This document shows, piece by piece, positions 34,347-44,555 of a stretch of 64,000 nucleotides of DNA. The stretch lies in the NCBI GenBank assembly GCA_020284085.1, contig JACEVL010001855.1, forward strand, positions 580,001-644,000, written 5' to 3'. The position numbers and the translations under genes are program-made. The notes under the pieces are model-generated. The model was given only the letters and a program-made list of their open reading frames with translations, searched no databases and was not told the DNA's origin. The DNA comes from Aporrectodea caliginosa. Its lineage: Eukaryota > Annelida > Clitellata > Crassiclitellata > Lumbricidae. Within the stretch, counting starts at the first letter, position 1; each line of letters opens with the position of its first letter.

Positions 34347-34558
34347 GATCCTGAGTGGCCGAGTGGGTTGGTAGCCCGCTCGCCACGCCGGCGGCCCGGG
34401 TTCGATTCCTGGTCGGTCGGTTTATCAGAGATTAATTTCTCGGATCTTTACTGCGGGTGGCTCGGTCGCAATATAAACGTGGAGTACGAGGTTGCTTTCT
34501 GCCTCCGACACTAATCATCTTCGATATGAAAAAGTGTCGTTAAGCCGAAGTACAACAA
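34347..34558 (+). mobile_element. tRNA-derived SINE with perfect 16-bp target duplication
   Basis: Starts near GATCCTGAGTGGCCGAGTGG (box A) with box B GGGTTCGATTCC at about 34398. The end is GTGTCGTTAAGCCGAAGTAC followed by acaa repeats. The 16-mer cgcaggtgcattaaga flanks it at 34331-34346 and 34559-34574, so both boundaries are defined. The host sequence is an L2-like fragment. This SINE shares no tail with the SINE at 28.3 kb. Confidence 0.92.
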
Positions 34559-34689
34559 CGCAGGTGCATTAAGAAGAAGAGCCGAGTAAAGGCTTTGGTG
34601 ACATTGGAGAACTGGAGAAATCTAGAGCGCGAGTATAAATGGGCTAGGCCTAAACCACTGAACCAGCTGAGTTGGAACAGCGAAGTATC

Positions 34690-35950
34690 AGTCAGAACAC
34701 TCCTGTTCGTGATACAGTTTCATGTTATGTCCTCGCAAATTTACACTTGTTGCCTTCCTGAAGAAAGTTTTTTCGTCGATATTTTCGAGACCATGGAGAA
34801 TTTTGTAGGTCTCAATGAGATCCCCCTCATTCGTCTTCTTTCCAAGGAAAAAACCCAGCTTTTGAAACCTTTCTTCATACGGCATTCTATAGTCAAGCAC
34901 CTAACGAGTTTGGTGGCTCTCTCTTGAACTTTCTCAAGGCATTCTATATCTTTTTCGTAGTAAGGATTCCAAACTTGGACACAATATTCTAGATGTGGTC
35001 GAATAAATGTGTTGTACAGTATCTTAAAACTGTCAATATCTATCTGCCTGAAACTCCTTTTTTATCCATCTAGTTTAACTTGCGGAAATCTTGCTTGCTT
35101 GCTTGCTTGCTTGTAATCTTGAATATATGTTTGAGCCACAGGCTAAAAAGTCAAATCTTGCGACGACTCATTCGATCACTTACAATCATTCAATCGTCCT
35201 GAAACTTGGCAGATAGACTCGCCCTCGCAGACACTTCATTCTATAAAATTTCAGCTCCCCCAAAGGCAAGCTTATAGAATCGGGGACTCAAATTTTCGTT
35301 TGAAGTAGGCCTATGGGAAACCCTTTTCCGATACGCAGCGTTGCCATTGGCCAGCATTGCCATTGGCCGCAACAGGCCGGGGCGCGCTGCCTCACTAAAC
35401 GCAAGCTATGTCGTAAAATGAACGCGGACTATATATTTGTAGAGGTTGGACCCATTATAGGATACTAGATGGATATAGGAAAAACTTTCTTTTACGGGCT
35501 GTATTTTATTTATCATGCCAAGAACTGCCATTGCCTTGCTTGCAGATTTTCTACATTGTTGGCTCCACTTCAGATCTTTACTGATCCATACTCGCAAGTC
35601 CTTCTCCATTTCAGTCTCCTCCAGGTTTACAATATCCGTTCCATCCCTTAGATGATAGTGCACGGTCTTCTTTCGTCCAATTTGCATAACTTTGCATTTA
35701 GAAGCATTAAATTTTAACAGCTATTTATCTTCGTCATACCTGTCTAGATCCTGCTGCAAGATCTGTTCATCTTCCATAGTTTTGTGTCGTCAGCAAACAT
35801 TTTCACCGAAATTTTTATTATGTCTGGTATTTCATTGACGTAAATTAAAAATAACAGTGGCCCTAACACCGATCCTTGTGGCACTCATGAGCTGAGAACT
35901 GCTGTCCAATCTGTTTCGTATCCATTTAGTAGCCTACCACTCTCATTTTC
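34690..35950 (-). pseudogene. CR1/jockey-like LINE RT fragment, interrupted
   Basis: On -, from right to left: a PQGS-like and MKFADDTK catalytic block (about 35780-35900), KCKVMQIGRKKTVHYHL and LEETEMEKDLRVWISKDLKW (35560-35690), KAMAVLGMINK (about 35510), then after an insertion [20 protein letters not shown] (35000-35050), [13 protein letters not shown] and [20 protein letters not shown] blocks (34760-34890). Frames change and stops are present. It is a different family from the L2-like copies. Confidence 0.8.
35063..35475. mobile_element. Unclassified ~410-bp insertion with 12-bp inverted ends
   Basis: TATCCATCTAGT (35063-35074) and ACTAGATGGATA (35464-35475) are perfect inverted repeats and the sequence between them breaks the LINE RT frame at 34690-35950. 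A TTGC microsatellite (35092-35114) lies near the left end. No clear target duplication was found, so the exact ends are uncertain. Confidence 0.5.
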
Positions 35951-35954
35951 CGAT

Positions 35955-36640
35955 TTGTTAACAAATGGCTGTTAACAAAAGACATTAGGCCTCTAACGTG
36001 CAAGAGGAAAAATACAATAGGACTAGGCTACGGAATATAATTATATGCCTATCATACCACTTGGGCGCCCACTCAACCTCCATGCTTTCGTGGTCGAAAG
36101 TACCAACGCAAGTTGGGATCGGTTCAAACAGGTGCATGTGGGCTGCTGTGGTCGGGATCCATGTGCCAAATTATAGACGGTACACCCAGAACCTGGAAGG
36201 ATAGCCTAGTCCTTGTCTGCAAATTCACCGTTCCTCACTTCCTCTGTATAGGGCTACTCGTGTCGTTTTCTAATAATAATAATATCTTTTCTTTAATAAG
36301 CGCCTGACAAACGCACTGCCCTCCTTTATCTACCTCAAACTCCTCTATCTAAAACTCTTCAGTCATTGAAGTTCGCTCTTTCCTGGCCCAGTTAGCTACA
36401 TTAGTTAGGCCTACAGCGTACGTGCTAATTAAGCGCCTTTAAGATGCTTGCAGGTCGGAATGTTGGACAATTAAGAAAAAGCAAGATGAAGAAAAAAATT
36501 CTTACAGCGCTCAGAAAATAATGAGTTGTCTCCGGAATATTGCAGGGACTTCAGGACTACTGAAAATAAGAAACGATGACATAAGACAATCATTAGGTAA
36601 CTATCCAAAGAACTCTGCTAGACAAAGTCGTTCAAAATTT
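35955..36640. other. Intergenic, no gene seen
   Basis: Short frames only; one TAGGCCTA near 36405. Confidence 0.4.
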
Positions 36641-36642
36641 AA

Positions 36643-36713
36643 GGTTCTGCCGAGATTTGAACTCGGATCGCTGGATTCAGAGTCCAGAGTGCTAACCGTT
36701 ACACCACAGAACC
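36643..36713 (-). tRNA. tRNA-Gln (CTG anticodon)
   Basis: Read on - it is 71 nt without CCA: acceptor GGTTCTG pairs perfectly with CAGAACC, the D arm GTGT/GCAC closes on AACGGTTA, the anticodon stem CTGGA/TCCAG holds loop CTCTGAA (anticodon CTG), and the T arm CCGAG/CTCGG holds TTCAAAT. A TTTT run follows within a few bases as a pol III terminator. No intron. All arms pair, so it looks functional. Confidence 0.95.
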
Positions 36714-36714
36714 A

Positions 36715-37233
36715 CATTGGTGTGACCCTCTATAGCAAGTATTTATTGAATTCATTAGGTAAATGACATTCTGCAATAACAAGTTTTTTTAAATAGCAAT
36801 TTTCAGTGCCACAGTTCTTTTTCTCTCCTAATTTAGATAAATTGAGAACTTTCTTAAATACAACAACAAAGTGCATACGCCATTCCCTAGATGGCCGTAG
36901 TGCTTCTCAATGAGGATGAGAGCAGAATCTGCGCAAACGTACTTTAATGGTTAGGCCTATTGTGCCTGTTCACCGACGTTTCAGTGCAAGACTAACTAAA
37001 AATGGCCATGAGCCTATTATTTTATGCAATGCAAATTACATTTCAAATATATATAGACCTAAGATGTAACGTAGTTTATTGTAAATATTATGTTACGTGT
37101 CCATTCTGCCTTGAACGCTGGCGCATGCGCATTCGTCTGCATTCGGACTGTTTATCTGGCCTGTTGCAATACAATAGGTATCTCAGAATGTGTAAAATGT
37201 TAGTTAAAAGCTTATATTAGCGCAGACCAACGA
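36715..37233. other. Intergenic, no gene seen
   Basis: AT-rich; one TAGGCCTA near 36951. No supported gene. Confidence 0.4.
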
Positions 37234-37241
37234 CCTCTTAG

Positions 37242-37432
37242 CAGTGGCGGCACTACACCAGGGCAAGCAAGGGCAAATGCCCTGGTAAAAAAGCCATTGC
37301 CCTGGTCGTTGCCCTGCCAGAATTGTTGCCCTGCAGAGAATTTATTTGGGGCATAAATTTCCCCTGCACTGGTTACTTGTAACATAGCCCTGGTCATGCC
37401 CTGGTTACAAAAAATGTCTGGCGCCGCCACTG
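37242..37432. mobile_element. CAGTGGCGGC hAT MITE with perfect target duplication
   Basis: A 191-bp element with ends CAGTGGCGGC and GCCGCCACTG, flanked by CCTCTTAG on both sides (37234-37241 and 37433-37440). The interior repeats tgccctgg several times. It belongs to a different subfamily from the CAGTGGCGTAACGAAG pair at 17.9 and 18.9 kb. Confidence 0.95.
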
Positions 37433-37439
37433 CCTCTTA

Positions 37440-37945
37440 GCCTATAATAACGGCGCAGGCCACCAACTTATTCGCGAGCGCTGCGTCAAGTAGGAGGGAC
37501 TGCTCAAAGACACCAATAAAAAAATCCGGTTATACCATCAGGTCAATCATCAGACCAGTGACTCAGAGAGAAAGTAATAGAGAGGAGCTACATGTTACGG
37601 CGGATCATGTTTCCTCATTATCAGTTCCTGATGCCAACCATTTGTCGGCGATGGGTACAAATAAATGATCGACTTACTTCAGCACCTGAACTGTATTGTT
37701 AAAAAAATACACAATAATGACCGTGTTAACGCCTATCATCAGCATCAGATCGCGGTTATGTAGGCTAAAGCTGTGCTAGAACGGTTTGGTAGGCCTAACA
37801 GCAATTAGCGTAAGGATGCCATTTTTTATTATAATGTGTGGAGTTTTTACTATGAACCATTGTTCAATACGACGCGTTCTAAACCAGTCACAGAAGCATG
37901 TTGAACAAATTTAATCAATCCTTCTGTGAAAAAACAAATTGAAAG
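37440..37945. other. Intergenic, no gene seen
   Basis: No supported gene; one TAGGCCTA near 37791. Confidence 0.4.
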
Positions 37946-38578
37946 CATCATTCATTCATTCATTCATTCAGAGCATTTATATAGCGCCCCTTCAAGAAAC
38001 TACTCAGGCGCGCTCCCGGCCCAGCCACGACTAAAGAAAAAGACTTGAGGGACTTGTAGAACCCTGTCAGATGGCTTACAAGTAAAAAACGGAGCTTAAG
38101 TGGTAGGTCATCCCAAATGGAAGGGCCAACAACCGAGAAAGCACGGCGCTGCCTAATAGCCAAGCGAGTCCGTGGAACAAGGAACTCACCCCTCATCGCA
38201 GAGCGAAGCACCCGACGCGCTGGGACATCAGACACTGGGCGGCAAAGATCACGCAAGTAAGATGGAGCGCAGCCAAGAACACAACGAGAAACAAGAGCAG
38301 CAATGCGATATGAGATACGCTGAGACACAGGCAGCCAATGCAACACATCACGCATGTATGCAGAGACAGGAGAGTACTTAGGAAGCCGTCCAATAAGCCG
38401 AGCAGCCGAGCGTAGAACTCGATCTAGCCGCCCCAAAACACCAAGGGGAAGGCCAGCAAGTAATGAGGAACAGTGGTCAATTCGACTAGTAACAAAGGCA
38501 TGAACAAGGACCACAACTGCATCATGAGAGAGAGAGCGAGAGACCACTCGAAGCTGATAATAACAACTCTGTGCAATT
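37946..38578 (-). pseudogene. L2-like LINE ORF2 C-terminal part and 3' end (left half of split copy)
   Basis: An uninterrupted - strand frame of about 200 residues covers SCYYQLRVVSRSLSHD, SRIDHCSSLLAGLP, RSAARLIGRLP, DVLHWLPVSQRISYRIAAL, APSYLRDLC and WDDLPLKLR, the usual C-terminal blocks of L2/CR1-type ORF2, ending with FLKGRYINALNE and stop. The GGGCGCTATATAA end block and an ATGA simple repeat (37949-37970) follow. The upstream half lies at 43241 because a second LINE (38579-43240) inserted here. It is the best-preserved L2-like copy in the window. Confidence 0.88.
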
Positions 38579-38895
38579 AAGACATAAGACATAAGACATT
38601 TTTATTGTTCCCCAGAATGAATACATACAGTACATGTGTTTATTTTTAACAATGAATAAGAATAACATCACATAGTAAATAATGACAGTAGTTTAAGGGT
38701 TCAATAGGCACACCTAAAGGGACAAGTCCCGCTGGGCAGGGGCCTACTTACTAAGTGATTAGTGCAGCAAGATGACAGAAGTTGGTTGTGTTGAGTGGAT
38801 GTAAGGGACATTGTTTACATATTTATGGACAATTTAACTACAGAACAATAGGGGAGAAAAACACTTTAGTGGAGCAAGAACTCAGACATCATCAA

Positions 38896-39045
38896 CAAGC
38901 AGTTGCAAAAAACACACCAAATGAAACCATAAATGAAACAGAAAAAAGAAAAATTAAACAACGTCATCTACAAGCAGTTGCAAAAAACACACCAAATGAA
39001 ACCATAAATGAAACAGAAAGAAGAAAAATTAAACGTTGTTTAATG
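38896..39045. repeat. 75-bp tandem duplication at the LINE 3' end
   Basis: Two copies, 38896-38970 and 38971-39045, beginning caagcagttgcaaaaaacac; nearly identical until the last part of copy 2. It overlaps the end of the C-terminal reading frame and the 3' UTR. Confidence 0.93.
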
Positions 39046-39393
39046 TGTGTGCACGCAAGAGATTTTTAAAATGAATGAGGCTCTTAGCAGTACGAATATT
39101 GGTTGGTAAGTTATTCCATAATACAGGGCCCTGAAATTTTATTGAAAACTTACGGGCATTAGTTCTTGCAGCTATACTTCTATAATCACTGTTGCTTCTA
39201 GTGAGGCCAGGATGCAGTACAGGAGTGAAGTAGGACGAAAAGCAGGAGGGAAGTAGGTTGTTAGTATACTGATACATAAATTCGCAGGTTTGTATAAATT
39301 TGATTTGCCTAAGATTTAAAAGTTTATATTCCAGGAAGAGCGGTCCAGTGTGAGAGTAGCCAGGAGATTTTGAGATGACTCTTAAGGCCTTTT
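39029..39393 (-). CDS. C-terminal tail of the nested LINE ORF2
   Basis: An open - strand frame that continues the RT frame after a one-base shift at the A6 run (T run 39390-39395 on +). It reads LRVISKSPGYSHTGPLF, then TCEFMYQYTNNLLP, RTNARKFSIKFQGPVLWNNL and a lysine-free end. The FMYQ..N..LP and GP.LWN.LP blocks are standard ends of this LINE type. Not a separate gene. Confidence 0.8.
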
Positions 39394-40773
39394 TTGTAAA
39401 ATCTTCAAGCCATTGAGATGTGTATCATAGGTAGAAGACCAAATCAGGTTACAGTATGTGAGGTAAGGATATATAAGAGTATAATAAAGGTCTGTTAATA
39501 CATATAACGGTAGCAGGTAGGATACCCTTTTTATGATGCCTATGTTTTTTTTAATTTTGTTGCTTATTTCAGTAATGTGTGTTTTCCATTTTAGGTTCTG
39601 GTCAATGTGGACTCCTAGGAATTTTGTTGTCAAGACTTCAGGAATGGTTTTGTTATCAATAAGCAGTTCATTAGTAGTAGTGGGTATTTGCTTTTTTGTC
39701 GAACGAAAAATAATATAATTAGTTTTACTGAGGTTTAGGGATAGTTTATTAGCTTTGAACCAATCACTAGCTGATGTTAGTTCACTATTTGCTAGCTGGA
39801 ATAGCTGGTCATATGAGGCATGGGACAAGAAAACATTGGAGTCGTCAGCAAATAGGATGTAGTGTAAGATGGAGGAGGAGTTAGGGAGATCATTTATATA
39901 TATTAAGAACAAGAGAGGCCCAAGAATTGAGCCTTGCGGAACTCCAAACTCGATGAGTTGGAGATTAGATAGCCTGCCATTACATGATACTTTTTGGTAT
40001 CGATTAGTTAAATAGCTTTTAAACCAATTAAGAGCATTTCCTCTAATGCCATAGTGTTCCAGCTTGGCCAAGAGAATTTTGTGGTCCACCGTGTCAAAGG
40101 CCTTGGCTAGGTCAAGAAATATGCCCATAGAGTATTCATTCTTGTCCATGGCCATAGTTATTTTGTCCTGTATGTCAAGCAAGGACATAGAGGTAGAGTG
40201 ACCGGGTTGGAAGCCATGTTGGAGAGGGTATAACAGGTTTTTTTGTTTTATATACAAGAGTAAGCGATCATACATTACTTTTTCAAACAATTTCGAGAAG
40301 AAAGGCAGTATTGAAATTGGTCTATAATTAGTAACTTCAGTTTTTATACCTTGTTTGTGTATTGGCAAGACCTTGGCGATTTTTGCCTCAGCAGGAACTA
40401 CTCCATTTTTAAGTGAGCAGTTGATTATCTCAGCTAAAGGGGCGGCCAGAAATTCCAGTACAGGGGATAGTAAATGTGGATTCATGTCATCTGCGCCAGA
40501 GCTATGTGTTGATTTAAAAGTCTTATTGATGGCAATTAATTCTTGAGGACAAGTTGGTATAAGGACAAAAGAGTTTACTGAGGATGGGGGTAGGTAGTCC
40601 TGAAATCCTTTATTTGATGGAGGTATTTTATTTGATAGTGCTTTTGCCATTCCCGTGAAATAAGAATTAAAGTGTTCTGCCATTGTATTAGGATCAGATA
40701 TTAACTCCCCATTTAGATTAATTTCATTTATCCAAGTGTCCTTATTTTCAGTTTTGACAATCTTCCTTATCAC
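39382..40773 (-). CDS. Reverse transcriptase part of the nested LINE ORF2
   Basis: A 463-codon open frame; the start shown is only the frame boundary (GTG), not a start codon. RT blocks in order: NYRPISILPFFSKLFEKV, QHGFQPGHST, FLDLAKAFDTVDH, GVPQGSILGPLLF, catalytic FADDSN near residue 308, LSLNLSKTNYIIF and FLGVHIDQNLKW. The catalytic Asp pair is present. It copies element RNA at the nicked target. The frame is shifted against both neighbours by a single base at homopolymer A runs, so it may be an intact ORF2 with two small lesions or assembly errors. Confidence 0.9.
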   Translation of the reverse strand: MIRKIVKTENKDTWINEINLNGELISDPNTMAEHFNSYFTGMAKALSNKIPPSNKGFQDYLPPSSVNSFVLIPTCPQELIAINKTFKSTHSSGADDMNPHLLSPVLEFLAAPLAEIINCSLKNGVVPAEAKIAKVLPIHKQGIKTEVTNYRPISILPFFSKLFEKVMYDRLLLYIKQKNLLYPLQHGFQPGHSTSMSLLDIQDKITMAMDKNEYSMGIFLDLAKAFDTVDHKILLAKLEHYGIRGNALNWFKSYLTNRYQKVSCNGRLSNLQLIEFGVPQGSILGPLLFLIYINDLPNSSSILHYILFADDSNVFLSHASYDQLFQLANSELTSASDWFKANKLSLNLSKTNYIIFRSTKKQIPTTTNELLIDNKTIPEVLTTKFLGVHIDQNLKWKTHITEISNKIKKNIGIIKRVSYLLPLYVLTDLYYTLIYPYLTYCNLIWSSTYDTHLNGLKILQKRP

Positions 40774-42377
40774 CTGCCAGGTTTTTTTATATCCTTATTG
40801 TATTTGATAAATTCATTCGTGTAGTAGGATTGTTCAACCTTAGTACGGATTACTTTGTAGTTGTTACGGTACTTCGTAAATATATTTTTATTTTCAGGAG
40901 TAGGATTTTTTATGTATTTAATATAGAGTTTTTCTTTCTTTTTTATAGAATTTAGAAGGCCCTGGGTCATCCAAGGTTGATGAAATGTGTTTTTTTTGGA
41001 AATTTTTTTTGGTTTTAGGGGGAAGGCTTTATCATAGCTAGCTTTGATTACATTTACAAACAAATTATATGCTTGACTGGGATCATTTTCATTGCAGGAT
41101 GCTATAATTGGAGCCCAGTCTACATTAGATAATGTACTTTTAAACATTTCAGAGGCTTCCTTAGTTGTTGTTCGTATCATTTCAATCTTTCCCATATTTT
41201 GCATTGTATGCGGCTTAGTTTGGGTCCAGGTTATGATAGGTAGATGGTCAGATATGTCAGATGTTACTATGGCAGAGTCGATAATACAGTCAAGAGAATT
41301 TGTGAATGTATTGTCTATTAGGGTTGCTGTAGTCGGGGTGATTCTAGTCGGTTGCAAAATCAATGGGAAAAAATGATGGACAATCATGCATTCAATGAAA
41401 TCATTTGTAGGGGTATGGTTGTCAAATGCTAACAAGTCAATATTAAAATCGCCAGTTAAAAAAAGTTTCTTCCTGTTGTTCTTCCCTATAGTCAAGTTTT
41501 CCATTAGCGAGTCAAATTGCATATTGAATTCATCCAAGTTCGAGCCTGGCGGTCTGTATACAACACCAATCAAAATAGGCGTACCCTTACCTTGGGGAAT
41601 ACTAATGAATAGGTTTTCAAATGCAGTTACAGTCATAGAGGTAGAGAGATCTTCTTTTAAAAATTCAATGTCACGTCTAACAAAAAACCCAACCCCTCCC
41701 CCTCTCCCCTCCTTTCTGCTCTTGTGAATAAAGTTGTAGCCCGGAATAGTGATGGTATCTGCCATTAGTTCGGGCAACCAGGTTTCAGTCACTGCCAAGA
41801 CACAAACTGGGAGCTGATGCAGTAAAAGTTTAATTTCATCGAGTTTTGGGGTAATGCTACGACAGTTTAGATGCATCATGGAAAAGATTGAGGAGATATT
41901 ATTGAATCTATGAGTCAGCTGCGATGGGCTATAGTATTCACACTCTTTTATGTTATTCCAGAAATAATTTTTATCAGGGTCCAAGTCCTTGTTATTAAGA
42001 AGCGGTCTATGTGATTCATCTTGATTGAACAATTCAAGTCTAGTGGGTTTGTGGGGTTTAAAATCATCCATCCTTTCTAAGTCAGTTGACTGAGTGTTAG
42101 AGTCCTTATCAGTAGAATTCAGAGGGCATATACATTTTGTACAGTGCCGGTCCATGAATGCAGCAGATACATTAATAGCTAGACAAGTTACATGGCAATG
42201 AGTTTCACAACAGTTACAGATTCTGGCAGCCTGATCAACATCTATATGATTAGTGCACACACAACAATGCAGTAAGTCAGATCCAACCGGATCAATGTTC
42301 ATCCAACACAAGAAAACGAAAAAAGTCAAACAAAACATCCGAATAACCGACATAAACACAAAAAGAATTGCAGTCAT
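40770..42377 (-). CDS. PHD-like zinc finger and endonuclease part of the nested LINE
   Basis: ATG at 42377; 535 residues. The N-terminus is hydrophobic, followed by a Cys/His cluster at about residues 37-85 (CCVC, CNCC, HCHVTC, CTKC) with PHD-like spacing. An apurinic-type endonuclease domain spans about 165-400, with LNCRS, TETWL, LTGDFNID and SDISDHLPI containing the usual Asn, Glu, Asp and His active residues. The frame ends just after YNKDIKKPGR, where an A7 run (T run 40782-40788 on +) shifts it against the RT frame. The endonuclease would nick the target for reverse transcription. Confidence 0.88.
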   Translation of the reverse strand: MTAILFVFMSVIRMFCLTFFVFLCWMNIDPVGSDLLHCCVCTNHIDVDQAARICNCCETHCHVTCLAINVSAAFMDRHCTKCICPLNSTDKDSNTQSTDLERMDDFKPHKPTRLELFNQDESHRPLLNNKDLDPDKNYFWNNIKECEYYSPSQLTHRFNNISSIFSMMHLNCRSITPKLDEIKLLLHQLPVCVLAVTETWLPELMADTITIPGYNFIHKSRKEGRGGGVGFFVRRDIEFLKEDLSTSMTVTAFENLFISIPQGKGTPILIGVVYRPPGSNLDEFNMQFDSLMENLTIGKNNRKKLFLTGDFNIDLLAFDNHTPTNDFIECMIVHHFFPLILQPTRITPTTATLIDNTFTNSLDCIIDSAIVTSDISDHLPIITWTQTKPHTMQNMGKIEMIRTTTKEASEMFKSTLSNVDWAPIIASCNENDPSQAYNLFVNVIKASYDKAFPLKPKKISKKNTFHQPWMTQGLLNSIKKKEKLYIKYIKNPTPENKNIFTKYRNNYKVIRTKVEQSYYTNEFIKYNKDIKKPGR

Positions 42378-43240
42378 CACTTCTCATAACTTCATCAATT
42401 CCACGATCATCACTTCTCATTGCTTCATCAATTGAGGCAAGAAGGTGAGTTCAGACAGTTAGCATGGCATAGGAGATAGTATGAGTAAACAAGGTCAGGT
42501 ATCATTTAGATAGTCAAGACTCAAGTATATCACATCAGGTTTAGTATATCACATCAGGTTTAAGGCATAGATTTGCATAGGGTCAGACATATCCATCACA
42601 TCATAAGGTCATGAGGTAGCGCAATCTTCTGCGAGGATGCAATAGGTCATTCAAGAGGTTACAACTGAAATACTGACATAACGATACACTTTATCTCAGC
42701 AATCAGGCATATAATGATAGACTAGTATACTGGATCAAGTTTAAAGTTGGCACGCATAGGGCCACTCATATCCCTCATATCTGATAGTCATATCAGCTCA
42801 TATCCTATATTCATGACTCATAAGGTAGCACATTTTTCTCAAAGGATGTCTTACCACATTCAAGGGATTACTACAGAGAAGTAATTCAGGTGCTGACAGG
42901 CTGAGACACTTTATGTTAGCGACCAAATTAAAACCAAGCATTGACGTGTAATGCCAACTTGCATTGACCTTTTGTTGGAAGGTCCTTATGACGAAAACCA
43001 AATGCTAACACATCATCAGCAGAAATGTGTAACAGCTCTGAAGTTGGGATGAGATTTTAAATATCACGTTGTTCTTTAAAGCATGACGTAGAGATAGTCC
43101 AACACAGCAGCATATTTTCAACTAGAAATGAAACAGTTCTGTAAGTGCCTATTAAGTTGCAACTAGTGTTTTTAAGTTGCGACTACTGATTTTAGCACAT
43201 CAAAATGAAAAAAAAATAAACAACAGTGACCTGTGAATAA

Positions 43241-43345
43241 CAATTGAGTTCACATGTTGAGATAAAGTAAGCTCGGAGTCAAGAGAAAGTCCCAGATCAC
43301 GAACTGTGAGGGAAAAGGTTATGTGAGGAAAGAGCAGGATAACAA
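43241..43345 (-). pseudogene. L2-like LINE, right half of split copy
   Basis: Reads TVRDLGLSLDSELTLSQHVN on -, the block that normally precedes the SCYYQLR block found at 38.57 kb, which proves that the intervening 4.66 kb is an insertion. Farther right the homology fades. Confidence 0.85.
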
Positions 43346-43349
43346 AATG

Positions 43350-43568
43350 TGTGTGCTATTATATATAGCCTATTCAAAAAGACTATATTCAATTAGCCTA
43401 TAACTGTTAACTGTTAGGTTATTGCTTTAAACTCCTTTAAGCTCCTTTAATTTAGTCTTCTTTTAAAATGAATCAACACCTTATAATTCTATTGTTTTGA
43501 GTCAAAAACCTTCTAAATTGCTTCAAAGTCATTTGCTGTATGACTGACATGGTTGAGCTCTTATTTTC
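43350..43568. other. Intergenic, no gene seen
   Basis: AT-rich, no supported feature. Confidence 0.35.
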
Positions 43569-43916
43569 TTGATTTACGTGGGACATCCATCACTTTTGAG
43601 GAACTCTGTAAAAAGCCGACCAAGACCTTTTAGAAATATCTTAAATAATCCCGGACATATCCTTCATTACCTACTACCCCCTGTCCTATATACTGGTCAC
43701 GATCTGCCCCCACGCTCACATAACTGTGTTCTTTCTAGATTTGATTCCTTCACCAGGCGTGGTTTCCTGGCTAGGATGTTGTTCAGCTAAGCCATATAGT
43801 GTTTTTTTAGTTTACTATTTACTAACTTTTTACCTACTATTTGATAACTTTGTATAACTTTGTTTGTACAGCGCGTTTGCCAGCGTTTAATAAAGAACAC
43901 ACTTACTTACTTACTT
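43569..43916 (+). pseudogene. LINE 3' end with ACTT tail
   Basis: A frame with RPFRNILNNPGHILHYLLPP and FDSFTRRGFLARMLF, then stop, resembles the last residues of jockey/CR1-type ORF2. The 3' UTR ends TTAATAAAGAACACACTTAC in an ACTT repeat. The same tail occurs at 53741-53770. Confidence 0.7.
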
Positions 43917-44430
43917 TTTAGCATAGGGCTTTTGAATGAAAGGCTGCAACAGAGATTGCAATGGGGGACTCTGTGAGCAGTTCCTTTAAGCGGCGATAGG
44001 CGTCGCCAGTATGTGATGTGGTCAAACTTTAGACAACTTTAGCGTAAATAAACCATAGACATCATATATTAAATGTAAGATGTCTATGAAATAAACCTAC
44101 CGCACAACAGAGCACACATTTTACCTAGAGTAGCCAAACTATGTCCCATCCTGGCGCCACCTATAGCAGCCATTTTTACAGAGTCCCCAATGGGCTGAGA
44201 TTGACAGATTGCTCAGAGTGCAAACTCATTCTGATGTCTTCAGCGAGTTAATCATAAGACCAATTATCACCACTTCTGCTCGTTTGACAGGGCGCCACAC
44301 CAAGACACCATTATAAATTTATAAGTCCCAGAGCAAGATTATTAACCCACCCTTTAGCCAGAGCCTTTGCTTTAGCGCAATAATACCATGTCGTATATGA
44401 CGTCAACTAGTAGCGCATTAAATCTGTGAA
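43917..44430. other. Upstream flank of the rhodanese gene
   Basis: Holds an 11-bp inverted pair GGGGACTCTGT (43964-43974, complement 44178-44188) and a 10-bp hairpin CATAGACATC (44054-44063, complement 44079-44088). No gene seen. Confidence 0.4.
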
Positions 44431-44432
44431 AC

Positions 44433-44440
44433 TATATATT
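44433..44440 (+). promoter_or_regulatory. TATA-like box, candidate promoter of the rhodanese gene
   Basis: TATATATT lies 116 bp upstream of the chosen ATG (44556). It is the only TATA-like element close enough to serve exon 1. Many genes of this kind have no TATA box, so this is a weak call. Confidence 0.25.
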
Positions 44441-44555
44441 CGTTGGTTTTGCGTGACTCTACCTTGCGATCTGTCTTCGTCGGTACATTCGAAACGATTT
44501 CGTTGTAGTTTTGCGTAGTTTTTCTTGTTCTATTTCGTGCGAATCGTCCTTTGTA

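Larger units (their letters stand above)
38579..43240 (-). mobile_element. Nearly intact CR1/jockey-type LINE, 4.66 kb, nested in the L2-like copy
   Basis: The L2-like frame resumes exactly on the other side, and CAATT stands at both junctions (38574-38578 and 43241-43245) as a short target duplication. Running on -, the element has an ~860-bp 5' UTR (42378-43240), a PHD-like and endonuclease frame, an RT frame, a C-terminal frame, a 3' UTR with a 75-bp tandem duplication (38896-39045), and a tail of three AAGACAT units (+ strand, 38579-38601). Confidence 0.88.

Noticed and set aside
41092..41727. Plus-strand frames of 94 and 113 codons
   Set aside because: Shadows of the LINE endonuclease frame on the opposite strand.
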